This document shows, in pieces, positions 23,714 to 31,741 of a stretch of 39,417 nucleotides of DNA; within the stretch, counting starts at the first letter, position 1, and every line of letters begins with the position of its first letter. The stretch is from positions 1 to 39,417 of the forward strand of contig NZ_BSOY01000033.1 in NCBI RefSeq assembly GCF_030160755.1, written 5' to 3'. The translations under genes and the position numbers were made by a program. A model generated the notes under the pieces. That model worked only from the letters and a program-made list of their open reading frames with translations. It had not been told where the DNA came from and searched no databases. Source of the DNA: Brevundimonas denitrificans. GTDB lineage: Bacteria; Pseudomonadota; Alphaproteobacteria; Caulobacterales; Caulobacteraceae.

Positions 23714-24870
23714 GCGCGGTCGAAGAAGGTCCGGATCACCGCCCGGTACACCTCGGCCAGGGCCTCGATCTCGGCCACCGGCGCGCGTTCGTCGATCTGG
23801 TGCATGGTCTGGCCGACGAGACCCAGTTCCAGCACCGGACACAGGACGCGGATGAAGCGGGCGTCCGAGGTGCCGCCGGTGGTCGAGGCCTCGGGGCGGC
23901 GACCCGTGGCGGCCTCGACCGCATCCTGCACGGCGGTGACGAACGGTCCCGGCTCGGTCAGGAAGGCGTTGCCGGAGCACAGATGCTCCAGTGAAATCTG
24001 CAGGCCCGAAGCGGCCTGGGCCTCGCCCGCCATCGCGTTCAGCCAGGCGATCAGCTCGTCGCCCGTGTGGGTCGGATTGAAGCGGATGTTGAGCCGCGCC
24101 CTAGCCTCGGCCGGGATGATGTTGGTCGCCGGATTGCCGATGTCGATGGTGGTGATCTCGAGATTCGACGGCGGGAATTCCGGATAGCCCTCGTCGAGGA
24201 CATGGGCGGCCAGCCGGGCCAGCAGCTTCGCCATCACCGGCGCCGGATTGGCGGCGCGGTCGGGATAGGCGACATGACCCTGTTTGCCCTGGACGGTGAT
24301 CCAGGTGTTCAGCGAGCCGCGGCGGCCGACCTTGATCATGTCGCCCAGGACGCGGGACGACGACGGCTCGCCCACCACGCAGGCGTCGATGACCTCGCCC
24401 TCGGCCATCAGGGTCTCGACCACCCGTTTGGTGCCGTGCAGGGCCGGGCCCTCCTCGTCGCCGGTGATCAGGAACGACAGGCTGCCGGGGACCTCGCCCT
24501 CGGCCAGAATATGCGAGACCGCCGCCACCCAGGCCGCGATGCCGCCCTTCATGTCGACCGCGCCTCGGCCGTAGAGGACGCCGTCCCTGACCTCGGCCTC
24601 GAACGGGCCGGAGGACCAGGCCTCGGTCGAGCCGGTCGGCACCACGTCGGTGTGGCCGGCGAAACAGAGGTTGGGGCTCGCCGTCCCCCGACGGGCGTAC
24701 AGGTTTTCGATGTTCTCGAAGCGCATCCGCCGGCAGTGGAAGCCGAGCCCCGTCAGGGCGCGTTCCAGCACATCCATCGCCCCCTCGTCGGCGGGGGTGA
24801 CGGAGGGCCGGCGGATCAGGTCGCGGGTCAGGGCGACAGGATCGATAACGGGAGTTGATGCGACGCTCAT
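23647..24870 (-). CDS. dapE: Succinyl-diaminopimelate desuccinylase
   Basis: DapE releases succinate from N-succinyl-LL-diaminopimelate in lysine and peptidoglycan synthesis. The start is the ATG giving MSVASTPVIDPVALTRDLI; the frame upstream is unrelated. The 407 residues include the M20 metal sites in CFAGHTDVVPTG, YGRGAVDMKGG and LITGDEEGPALHG, and the late GGTSDARF and QIDERAPV. The family end is reached near VYRAVIRTFF; about 25 further residues run over a convergent small gene and are unlike DapE. The gene is divergent from the cupin with 49 bases between. Confidence 0.95.
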   Translation of the reverse strand: MSVASTPVIDPVALTRDLIRRPSVTPADEGAMDVLERALTGLGFHCRRMRFENIENLYARRGTASPNLCFAGHTDVVPTGSTEAWSSGPFEAEVRDGVLYGRGAVDMKGGIAAWVAAVSHILAEGEVPGSLSFLITGDEEGPALHGTKRVVETLMAEGEVIDACVVGEPSSSRVLGDMIKVGRRGSLNTWITVQGKQGHVAYPDRAANPAPVMAKLLARLAAHVLDEGYPEFPPSNLEITTIDIGNPATNIIPAEARARLNIRFNPTHTGDELIAWLNAMAGEAQAASGLQISLEHLCSGNAFLTEPGPFVTAVQDAVEAATGRRPEASTTGGTSDARFIRVLCPVLELGLVGQTMHQIDERAPVAEIEALAEVYRAVIRTFFDRAYDSRSSASRAPPNIAAKATRK

Positions 24871-24919
24871 ATGGCTGTGCTTTACGGGGTTCGGACGACT
24901 GCGAGAAGGGCTCCCTCCC

Positions 24920-25390
24920 ATGCCGAAGATCGACATCGACAACGCGCCCACCGGACACGGCACGGGCTATCCCGAGGAATTCGCCGGACCGTGCAAGCCG
25001 CGGCGCCGCTGGCGGCTGGGCGACGCCGTCGGCCTGGACCAGTTCGGGGTCAATCTGCTGCGCCTGCCCGCCGGCGCCTGGTCGAGCCAGCGACACTGGC
25101 ACGAGGGCGAGGACGAGTTCGTCTGGGTGCTGGAGGGCGAGGTGGTCCTGGTCGAGGATGAGGGCGAGACCATTCTGCGCGCCGGGGACTGCGCGGGCTG
25201 GAAGGCGGGCGTGCCCAACGGGCACGTCCTGCAGAACCGCTCCGGGGCGGAGGCCGTCCTGCTGGAGGTCGGCACGCGCACGCCGGGCGGGGATTCCGGC
25301 GACTATCCCGACATCGACATGCAGTTCCGGCAGGGCGGCTATTTCCACCGCGACGGGACCCCGTATCCGAAGGTCGACCGCCGCACGTGA
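24920..25390 (+). CDS. Cupin-domain protein
   Basis: The start is the ATG giving MPKIDIDNAP; the longer open frame upstream is a dapE shadow. The 156-residue protein has one cupin barrel. Motif 1 reads QRHWHEGEDEFVWVLEG, with two histidines and a Glu for metal. Motif 2 reads GDCAGWKAGVPNGHVLQNRS, with a histidine. A C-terminal extension (YPDIDMQFRQGGYFHRDGTPY) is typical of a cupin subgroup often annotated as sugar-binding or transcriptional-type cupins. The reaction is unknown. The MFS gene overlaps its stop by four bases (GTGA). Confidence 0.88.
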   Translation: MPKIDIDNAPTGHGTGYPEEFAGPCKPRRRWRLGDAVGLDQFGVNLLRLPAGAWSSQRHWHEGEDEFVWVLEGEVVLVEDEGETILRAGDCAGWKAGVPNGHVLQNRSGAEAVLLEVGTRTPGGDSGDYPDIDMQFRQGGYFHRDGTPYPKVDRRT

Positions 25391-26670
25391 CTGAAACCCT
25401 CGAGACGACCGAACCGGTCCAGCCCCCGCCGCCGCCCGAGGGGCCGGCCAGCCCCTGGGCCATCCGCGACTTCCGCCTGCTCTGGGTCGGGCGGGTGGCC
25501 GCGGTGCTGGGCATCCAGATCCAGTCCTCGGCCCTGCTGTGGCAGGTCTATGAGATCGCGCGCCGCGACCATCCGATCGAGGAGGCCAGCCTGTATCTGG
25601 GGCTCGTTGGCCTGTGCCAGTTCCTGCCGCTGCTGGCCCTGACCCTGCCGGCCGGCGCCCTCGCCGACCGGCGCGACCGCAAGAACACCGTCACCCTGTC
25701 GGTCATGGTCGAGGGCGGCTGTGCGCTCGCCTTCCTGCTGATGGCGCTGCACGGCGCGCCGCCGCTCTGGGGCCTGCTGGCCGTCGCCGCCGTGTTCGGC
25801 GCCGCCCGCGCCTTCCTCGCCCCCGCCAGCCAGGCCTTCCTGCCGATGGTGGTCGGACGCCGCGCCCTGCCGCCGGCCATCGCGGCCCAGTCCATCGCCT
25901 TCCAGACCGGGGCCATCGCCGGGCCGGCGCTGGGCGGCGTGATCGTCGGCTTCTCTGTGCCGGGCGCCTATGGCGTGGCGCTGGCCATGTTCGCGATCGG
26001 CTTCGCCAGCCTCTTGCTGATCCGCACCAGCGGCAAGCCGGCCCCGTCGCCGACCCGGGTCTCTCCGGTGGAGCAGGTGAAGGAGGGGCTGGCCTATGTC
26101 TGGAACACCAAGATCGTGCTGGGCGCCATTTCGCTGGACCTGATCGTGGTGCTGCTGGCCGGGGTCGCCCTGCTGACCCCCATCTTCGCCCGCGACATCC
26201 TGCATGTCGGGGCGGTCGGCTTCGGCCTGCTGCGCGCCTCCTTCGGCGCCGGCGCCCTGCTGGTCGCCCTGTATCTGACGCGCTTCCCGATCGTCGCCCA
26301 CGGGGGCCGCTGGATGTTCGCCTCGGTGGCGGTGTTCGGCGTCTGCACTCTGGTCTTCGGCCTGTCGACCAGCGTCTGGCTGTCGGGCGCGGTGCTGTTC
26401 CTCGGCGGGGCGGCGGACATGATCAGCGTCAACATCCGCCAGACCCTGATCCAGCTGGCCACGCCCGATCATATGCGCGGCCGGGTCAGTTCAGTGTCGA
26501 TGCTGTTCATCGGCGCGTCGAACGAACTGGGCGAGGCCTATTCCGGCGTGGCCGTGCGCTTCCTCGGCCCCATTTACGCGGCGGTGTACGGCGGCCTGGG
26601 CGCGCTGGCGGCGACGGGGCTCTGGGCGCGGTGGTTCCCGGACCTGCGGAAGGCGGATCGGCTGGAGTGA
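25387..26670 (+). CDS. MFS transporter (EntS-like MFS_3 family)
   Basis: The 427-residue protein starts at GTG, overlapping the cupin stop, and has a Pro-rich N-terminal tail before twelve membrane segments. The family features are IRDFRLLWVGRVAAVLG at the start, the loop ALADRRDRKNTV after helix 2, and a C-terminal MRGRVSSVSMLFIGASNELGEAYSGV. This resembles the MFS_3 exporters that include the enterobactin exporter EntS. The cargo is unknown, and no siderophore genes lie nearby. A palindromic repeat follows three bases after the stop. Confidence 0.9.
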   Translation: MTETLETTEPVQPPPPPEGPASPWAIRDFRLLWVGRVAAVLGIQIQSSALLWQVYEIARRDHPIEEASLYLGLVGLCQFLPLLALTLPAGALADRRDRKNTVTLSVMVEGGCALAFLLMALHGAPPLWGLLAVAAVFGAARAFLAPASQAFLPMVVGRRALPPAIAAQSIAFQTGAIAGPALGGVIVGFSVPGAYGVALAMFAIGFASLLLIRTSGKPAPSPTRVSPVEQVKEGLAYVWNTKIVLGAISLDLIVVLLAGVALLTPIFARDILHVGAVGFGLLRASFGAGALLVALYLTRFPIVAHGGRWMFASVAVFGVCTLVFGLSTSVWLSGAVLFLGGAADMISVNIRQTLIQLATPDHMRGRVSSVSMLFIGASNELGEAYSGVAVRFLGPIYAAVYGGLGALAATGLWARWFPDLRKADRLE

Positions 26671-26673
26671 GGA

Positions 26674-26791
26674 GGAGTGGCTAGTGGCTAGTGGCTAGTG
26701 GCTGGCCACCCGCGGTGCGACGGCGCGGACCGCGCCGCCCTTCCGCCGCCAGAGACGCGGCAATCCCTAGCCACTAGCCACCAGCCACTCC
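26674..26791. repeat. Palindromic interspersed element, copy A
   Basis: This 118-bp element has a left arm of three GTGGCTA units and a variant, and a right arm that is roughly its inverse and ends in CCACTCC. A GC-rich centre contains CGACGGCG and CGCGCCGCCCTTCCGC. It fills the gap between the convergent MFS and dCTP deaminase genes almost exactly. Copy B at 28321 has the same arms and centre. It could fold into a long hairpin and end transcription from both sides. Confidence 0.85.
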
Positions 26792-26792
26792 T

Positions 26793-27821
26793 TCACCATG
26801 GCTTGAAATGCTTCGACAGCTTCAGCCCCTGCCGCTGGTAGTGGCTGCCGCCCTCGCCGTAGAGGCGGGTCGGGCGTTCGGTCAGGGGCTCATAGACCAG
26901 CCGGGCGACGATCTGGCCGTGCTCCAGCAGGAAGGGGGTGTCGTGGGTCCGCACCTCGAGCACGCCCTTGGAGCCCGCGCCGTGCGCCTCGTCCGTGCCG
27001 AAGCCCGGATCGAAGAAGCCGGCGTAATGGACGCGGAACTCGCCGACGGACGGATCGATCGGCGTCATCTCGGCGGCCTGGTCGACCGGGATCTCCACGT
27101 CGTCGCTGGAGGCCAGGATGTAGAACTCGCCCGGATCGAGCAGCAGTTCGCCGCGCCGCAGGGTCAGCGGCTCCCAGAAGTCGCGCGGGTCGTGGCCGTC
27201 GATGTTGTCGAGGTCGACGACGCCGGCGTGACGGCGGCCGCGGAAGCCGACGATCGACCCTTCGCCGCCCTGCAGTTCGACGCCGACGCTGCGGGTCTCC
27301 AGCTTGGGCGGCTCGCCGGCCTTGAGCCGCAGTTGGTTAAGACGCGTGCCCGGGCGGACGAGGATGGGGAAGGTCTGGGGCGAGATCTCCAGATACAGCG
27401 CCCCCTCATAGCCCTCGGCCACGTCGTCGAACGACGCGCCGCGATCGGTCAGCAGGCGCACGAAGACGTCGACCCGGCCGGTCGAGCTCTTGGGATTGGC
27501 GCGGGCGATCAGGCCCTTGGGCAGGCTCAGCCGCTCCTGCAGGCGGGCGATATAGACGCAGCCGCGCTCCAGCACGACGCCGCCCGACAGGTCGATCCGG
27601 TGCATGGCGACGTCGGCGATCCGGTCCTCGACGGTGCGTTTGCCGGGCAGGAAGGAGGCGCGCACGCGCCAGGCCTGGTCGGACAGCCGCAGGTCCAGAC
27701 TGGCCGGCTGCACCTGGTCGGCGTCGAAGGGGGTGTCCGAGGCGATCGCGCCGCCGGCGATCAGGGCCTCGATGGACTGGCAGGGCAGGATGCCCGGAAT
27801 CGTGTGTTCGTAGGACTGCAT
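26793..27821 (-). CDS. dcd: 2'-deoxycytidine 5'-triphosphate deaminase, long two-domain form
   Basis: The 342-residue protein is about twice the usual Dcd length. The N-terminal half has QPASLDLRLSDQAWRV and the motif NPKSSTGRVDVFVRLLTD. The C-terminal half repeats the fold, with GVVDLDN, DPGEFYILASSDDVEIP and HYAGFFDPGFGTD, the classical dCTP deaminase/dUTPase end. It therefore looks like a fused pair of trimer-forming subunits, as in other alphaproteobacterial Dcd proteins. It supplies dUTP for thymidylate synthesis. Its stop abuts repeat copy A, and it is divergent from apaG. Confidence 0.88.
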   Translation of the reverse strand: MQSYEHTIPGILPCQSIEALIAGGAIASDTPFDADQVQPASLDLRLSDQAWRVRASFLPGKRTVEDRIADVAMHRIDLSGGVVLERGCVYIARLQERLSLPKGLIARANPKSSTGRVDVFVRLLTDRGASFDDVAEGYEGALYLEISPQTFPILVRPGTRLNQLRLKAGEPPKLETRSVGVELQGGEGSIVGFRGRRHAGVVDLDNIDGHDPRDFWEPLTLRRGELLLDPGEFYILASSDDVEIPVDQAAEMTPIDPSVGEFRVHYAGFFDPGFGTDEAHGAGSKGVLEVRTHDTPFLLEHGQIVARLVYEPLTERPTRLYGEGGSHYQRQGLKLSKHFKPW

Positions 27822-27913
27822 CCGTCCGGCTTACACGATTTTTCGCCGCGTCTCCTCTCCGACGAGGGCAAGGCCGCGCTTGACGTGGGTCCGGGTTCCG
27901 CGACCATGGGCGG

Positions 27914-28321
27914 ATGCACGATACGCGCGCCTATGAAGCTGAAACCGACGGGATCGTGGTCCGCGTGCGGCCCAGCTATCTGGCCGGCCAGTCCGATCCG
28001 GACGCGGGCCGCTGGGTCTGGGCCTATCAGGTCGAGATCGTCAATCTGACCGGGGTGCCGGTGCAGCTGATGGCCCGGCGCTGGGTCATCACGGACGCGC
28101 GCGGCCATGTCGAGGAGGTGCGCGGGCCGGGGGTGATCGGCGAACAGCCGACCATCAAGCCGGGCGAAAGCTATGCCTATGCCTCGGGCTGTCCGCTGGG
28201 CACGGCCTCGGGCTCGATGGTCGGCGGCTATTCCATGATCGACGCCACGGGGCGGACGTTCGAGGCCGCCATTCCGGCGTTCAGCCTCGATGTGCCGGGG
28301 GACCGGCGGGTGCTGAACTGA
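27914..28321 (+). CDS. apaG: ApaG-domain protein
   Basis: The 135-residue protein is a single ApaG fibronectin-like domain: VRPSYLAGQSDPDAGRWVWAY, then VIVNLTGVPVQLMARRWVITDARG, EVRGPGVIGEQPTIKPGESYAYASG and GSMVGGYSMIDATG. All family blocks are present. ApaG has been linked to divalent cation efflux in enterobacteria, but its biochemical role is unsettled. Repeat copy B begins at the last base of its stop codon. Confidence 0.95.
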   Translation: MHDTRAYEAETDGIVVRVRPSYLAGQSDPDAGRWVWAYQVEIVNLTGVPVQLMARRWVITDARGHVEEVRGPGVIGEQPTIKPGESYAYASGCPLGTASGSMVGGYSMIDATGRTFEAAIPAFSLDVPGDRRVLN

Positions 28322-28427
28322 GTGGTTAGTGGCCAGTGGCTGGCCAGCGCCTGTGCGACGGCGTTGACCGCGCCGCCCTTCCGCAGGCCGTGAAGCAGCA
28401 GTCACTAACCACCAGCCACTAATCACT
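28321..28427. repeat. Palindromic interspersed element, copy B
   Basis: The left arm AGTGGTTAGTGGCCAGTGG and the right arm ending in CCACTAATCACT are inverted repeats, and the centre keeps GCGACGGCG and CGCGCCGCCCTTCCGC of copy A. It lies between convergent apaG and the gcrA remnant, the same type of place as copy A. Confidence 0.85.
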
Positions 28428-28448
28428 GCGAACCCGCGAAGCAGGTGA

Positions 28449-28480
28449 GGGGCTGCGTCAACCCGGAAAAGCGCAGCCCC
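28449..28480. terminator. Strong hairpin downstream of apaG and gcrA remnant
   Basis: GGGGCTGCG (28449-28457) and CGCAGCCCC (28472-28480) pair perfectly around a 14-base loop. There is no run of T, so it may be a bidirectional stop, an mRNA end stabiliser, or part of a structured RNA with the next hairpin. Confidence 0.55.
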
Positions 28481-28489
28481 GCCCCAGTA

Positions 28490-28519
28490 CTCGAGGCCCC
28501 GTGCGGGTGGCGCCTCGAG
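28490..28519. other. Second strong hairpin in the same intergenic region
   Basis: CTCGAGGC (28490-28497) pairs with GCCTCGAG (28512-28519), with an inner CCCG/CGGG. It is ten bases after the previous hairpin and is followed by further small inverted repeats up to about 28580. No known RNA family was recognised. Confidence 0.5.
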
Positions 28520-28639
28520 GCGGAGGGCGGCTCTCTAGAAGCCGTTCATGACAGCCGTATGGCTGAATTGGTTAATCAGCGGTGATCCGATCGCCGCCGG
28601 AGCGGCGACCGGACCCGAGGCGCCGAGCGCCAGCGCCCT

Positions 28640-28920
28640 TTAGATGTAGCGCCGCAGGCTGCGGGCCAGATCGGTGGCGCCGCCGCGCTTGACCTGGGGC
28701 TGGTAGGCGACGCGGGCGTGTTCGATGCAATAGACGCCTTCCGAGGCGCGGCGGCCGCAGAAGCTGAACTCGGTCGAGGACGGGTCGCCGATCGGCCATT
28801 TGCACATATGGGCGCCCAGGGTCATCACCGTGGCGGTGCCGGGCAGGTCGGGCATCGGGGCCGGAACCGAGGGGGCGGTCGCGACGCGCGGCTGGACCGC
28901 CTCGATGCGGCGCGGGGCCG
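28640..28920 (-). pseudogene. gcrA: Cell-cycle regulator GcrA, C-terminal part only
   Basis: The minus-strand frame ends with GcrA's conserved C-terminus: TLGAHMCKWPIGDPSS, FCGRRASEGVYCIEHARVAYQP and the terminal LARSLRRYI. This is the domain that contacts sigma70. The N-terminal helix-turn-helix (normally about 45 residues beginning MSWTDERV), which binds methylated GANTC sites, is absent. To the right of about 28920 the DNA instead encodes, on the other strand, the end of a prepilin peptidase. The frame stays open to a TTG at 29020, which could give a 126-residue chimera. A full gcrA may exist elsewhere in the genome; if not, the deletion would be striking, or it is an assembly error. Confidence 0.8.
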
Positions 28921-29108
28921 GCGGCGCCTGGGTCGGCTGGATCGGCCTGCCGGGCGTGCTGCTCTGGGCCTCCGCCGCCGGCCTCAGTTTCGTGGCCGCG
29001 CGCCTGTTGGTCGGCGGCAAGGTCTCGGGCGAAGACCGCCTGCCCTTCGGCCCCTGTCTGGCGGCGGGCGTCTGGCTGACCTGGATGCTGGGGCCGCTGG
29101 GGCTCTAG
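28920..29108 (+). pseudogene. PilD-type prepilin peptidase, C-terminal fragment
   Basis: The plus-strand frame reads GAWVGWIGLPGVLLWASAAG, then GEDRLPFGPCLAAGVWLTWMLGP and a TAG. This is the last 60 or so residues of a type IV prepilin peptidase of the PilD/GspO family, with the two last membrane helices and the LPFGP loop. The methylase part, the zinc cysteines and both catalytic aspartates are missing. Upstream of about 28920 the DNA is gcrA on the other strand. The fragment cannot be active. The Tad system has its own peptidase, CpaA, so pili of that class need not be affected. Confidence 0.75.
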
Positions 29109-29192
29109 GCGGGCCAGTCGCTTGCGATCCTTCTCTTACGTCAAGCGAGACACCCGCTAGGCTCTCCGTCCCACGCCCTCAGGAGACCGACC

Positions 29193-30296
29193 ATGTCCGA
29201 TGTCCGCCGCCGGCTGATGACGCGAAAATCCAACATCGGCGAGACGCGCCTCGCGGACAGTCCGGCGCACGGCGAGCTCCGGGACGGCGAAGTCGTCCTT
29301 GCGCTCGACCGGTTCTCCCTGACCACCAACAACATCACCTATGCCGCCTATGGGGATGCGATCGGCTACTGGCGCGTCTTTCCGACCGGCGAGAACGACT
29401 TGGGCATGATGCCGGTCTGGGGTTTCGCCGATGTGGCCGCGTCCCGCGCTCCCGGCGTCGACGTCGGCGCGCGCGTGTTCGGCTATTTCCCGATGGCGGA
29501 CACCCTGGTCGTCCAGGCGGAAAAGATCCGCCGGGGCGGCTTCGCGGACGCCTCGCCGTGGCGAAAGGCCGTGCCGGATATCTACAATCGCTATGTGCTG
29601 TGCGCGGCGGATCGCCACTATTCAGCGGCGTTGGAGAACAGCGAGGCCCTGTTCCGCCCCCTCTTCATCACCGCCTATACGGCGGTGGATTTCCTGAGAG
29701 AGAACCAATTCTTCGGGGCGCGCCGCATTGTCGTATCGAGCGCATCCAGCAAGACCGCCTATGGCGCCGCATGGTGTCTGGCGGACGACGACGTCACGGT
29801 CATGGCCCTGACCGGCGCGCGCAATCGCGCCTTCGTCGAGGGATTGGGCGTCTATGACGCCGTCCATGGCTATGAGGCGGTAGAAGGGTTGGAGACGGGT
29901 ATGCCCACCCTGTATCTCGACCTGGCCGGCGATGCGGCGCTGCGTCGCCGCCTGCACGCCCGGTTCGGGACCGACCTGACCTACGACTGTCTGGTCGGTT
30001 CAACGCAGAGCGACAGCTTCACAGCCGACGATCCGGCGCTGACCGGTCCGAAACCGGTCTTCTTCTTCGCCGCCACCTGCCTTGACCAGCACCGGACCCA
30101 GGGGACGCTGCACGCATTTTATGACCGGTTCCTTGCGGACCAGCGCGCCTTCTTCGGACGGGTCGTCGATCCCGTATCGCCCTGGATTCACATCGTGGAG
30201 CACGGCGGCCTCGAGGCGGCCCGGGGCGTGATCCGTGATCTGGCGGACGGTGTGTCCGATCCGATGGAGGGCGCCATCGTGCGGATTGCTCGCTGA
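29193..30296 (+). CDS. DUF2855 family protein
   Basis: The 367-residue protein matches the DUF2855 family: LALDRFSLTTNNITYAAYG near the start, then GYWRVFP, VWGFADV, ARVFGYFPMAD, the nucleotide-fold-like RRIVVSSASSKTAYGAAW and GPKPVFFFA. The layout resembles medium-chain dehydrogenases/reductases (a GroES-like N-terminal part and a Rossmann-like C-terminal part). A redox role is likely, but no reaction is known. It stands alone on the plus strand and ends 72 bases before the left attachment repeat of the genomic island, so it belongs to the chromosomal backbone. Confidence 0.88.
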   Translation: MSDVRRRLMTRKSNIGETRLADSPAHGELRDGEVVLALDRFSLTTNNITYAAYGDAIGYWRVFPTGENDLGMMPVWGFADVAASRAPGVDVGARVFGYFPMADTLVVQAEKIRRGGFADASPWRKAVPDIYNRYVLCAADRHYSAALENSEALFRPLFITAYTAVDFLRENQFFGARRIVVSSASSKTAYGAAWCLADDDVTVMALTGARNRAFVEGLGVYDAVHGYEAVEGLETGMPTLYLDLAGDAALRRRLHARFGTDLTYDCLVGSTQSDSFTADDPALTGPKPVFFFAATCLDQHRTQGTLHAFYDRFLADQRAFFGRVVDPVSPWIHIVEHGGLEAARGVIRDLADGVSDPMEGAIVRIAR

Positions 30297-30368
30297 AGCT
30301 CAAGCCGACGAGTGGCGGCTCGACAGCCCGGAACGCCCGGCGGCTTCACACCATCGACTGGAAGGGTT

Positions 30369-30383
30369 CTGGCGGAGACGCAG
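30369..30383 (+). repeat. Left attachment repeat (attL)
   Basis: CTGGCGGAGACGCAG repeats the last 14 bases of tRNA-Ser plus one flanking base, and lies 147 bases before the integrase start. Matching stops sharply on both sides. Confidence 0.85.
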
Positions 30384-30529
30384 TCCGTTAAACTCCTGTC
30401 CGGGACCATCCGACGGTGGTTGAAAACCCCCTATTAAATCAACGCATATCAGAACGATTTGTCTGGCTTTGTCCCGCGACGTCCCCCAGAATCCACGCTC
30501 AATGTTGGGGCACGGGTTGGGGCACCGCG

Positions 30530-31741
30530 ATGGCGAGACAGCTAAACAGACTGAGCCCGAGGGCGGTCGCGACGATCACCAAACCGGGCAGGCACGCGGA
30601 CGGCGGCGGGCTCTATCTGTCCGTTGGACCGGGCGAGGCGCGACGTTGGGTGTTCCTGTTCCGCTGGCGCGGCAAGCTGAAGGAAATGGGCCTTGGCGGC
30701 TTCTCCAGCGTCACGCTGGCCAAGGCGCGGGAGAAGGCGACAGCAGCGCGGGCGCTCGTGGCCGATGGCGTCAATCCGCTGGAGGTCAAGCACGCCAACG
30801 CGGCGGTGCCGACGTTTGGCGAGTTGGCCGACGCGGTAGTGAAGGACCTGGGCCCGCAGTGGAAGAATGAAAAGCATAAGGCGCAGTGGGCGGCGACCCT
30901 GACCACCGATGCGGCGAAGCTGCGGCCGCTTCGGGTGGATAGGATCGAGACGGCCGACATTCTCGAAACGCTGAAGCCAATCTGGAGCCAGAAGCCGGAG
31001 ACCGCCTCCCGGCTTCGCGGCCGGATCGAGCGCGTGCTGGAGGCGGCGAAGGCCAAGGGCTTCCGCACGGGAGAGAACCCGGCGCGCTGGAAAGGTCATC
31101 TGGACCACGTCTTGCCGAAGCGCCGGAAGATGACGCGTGGCCATCATGCGGCGCTTCCCTTCGCCGACGTTCCCGCGTTCGTTGGGGAGCTTCGCGGCCG
31201 GACCGGAATGGCCGCGCTGGCGCTGGAGTTCGTCATCCTGACGGCCGCACGCTCCGGCGAGGTCCGGGGCGCGACGTGGAGCGAGATTGACCTGAAGGCG
31301 AAGCTCTGGACGGTCCCGGCAGAGAGGATGAAAGCCGGGCGCGTTCACCGTGTGCCCCTATGTGAGCGGGCGGTGGTCATTCTGGAGGAGCTGAAAACCC
31401 TCTCCGACGGCAGCGGCGGTTCACTCGTGTTTCCGACGCCCAAGCCGGACGTTGGATTGTCGGATGCGGCCTTCAGCGCCTTGCTGAAGCGGATGGGCAA
31501 GAAGCCCGGTACTTTGACGCCACATGGCTTCCGGTCCAGCTTCCGGGATTGGGCGGGCGAGGTTTCCACCTTCCCCCGCGACGTGGCGGAGTTGGCCTTG
31601 GCGCACGCGGTCGGCGACATGACGGAACAGGCTTACCGGCGAGGCGATGCGCTGGAGAAGCGTCGAAAGCTCATGGATGCATGGGCCAGGTTCTGTGAAC
31701 CCAGCCGGAGCGCCCGTGTGGTTCAGTTGGCGCGACAATGA
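30530..31741 (+). CDS. Tyrosine recombinase/integrase of the island
   Basis: From ATG 30530 the integrase has 403 residues. The N-terminal arm-binding domain (DUF4102 type) contains HADGGGLYLSVGPGEARRWV. A SAM-like core-binding domain follows (about 95-180), then the catalytic domain. The catalytic residues are visible: Arg in LTAARSGEVRGATW, the His-x-x-Arg box in TPHGFRSSFRDWAGE, His in LALAHAV and the nucleophile Tyr in EQAYRRGD. This subfamily commonly uses tRNA 3' ends, which fits the attachment repeats. Its last bases overlap the next gene (ATGA). Confidence 0.96.
   Translation: MARQLNRLSPRAVATITKPGRHADGGGLYLSVGPGEARRWVFLFRWRGKLKEMGLGGFSSVTLAKAREKATAARALVADGVNPLEVKHANAAVPTFGELADAVVKDLGPQWKNEKHKAQWAATLTTDAAKLRPLRVDRIETADILETLKPIWSQKPETASRLRGRIERVLEAAKAKGFRTGENPARWKGHLDHVLPKRRKMTRGHHAALPFADVPAFVGELRGRTGMAALALEFVILTAARSGEVRGATWSEIDLKAKLWTVPAERMKAGRVHRVPLCERAVVILEELKTLSDGSGGSLVFPTPKPDVGLSDAAFSALLKRMGKKPGTLTPHGFRSSFRDWAGEVSTFPRDVAELALAHAVGDMTEQAYRRGDALEKRRKLMDAWARFCEPSRSARVVQLARQ

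Noticed and set aside
26674..26703. Tandem GTGGCTA units as a simple satellite
   Set aside because: The units are one arm of a larger palindromic element with a second copy at 28321.
28428..28600. Intergenic hairpins as tmRNA, RNase P, 4.5S or 6S RNA
   Set aside because: None of the conserved core words of these RNAs (tag codons, P4 sequences, SRP tetraloop region, 6S bubble pattern) was recognised on either strand.
28718..29857. Plus-strand open frame of 379 codons
   Set aside because: It crosses the gcrA/pilD junction and lies in a different frame from DUF2855; its composition is Arg/Gly-rich without motifs.
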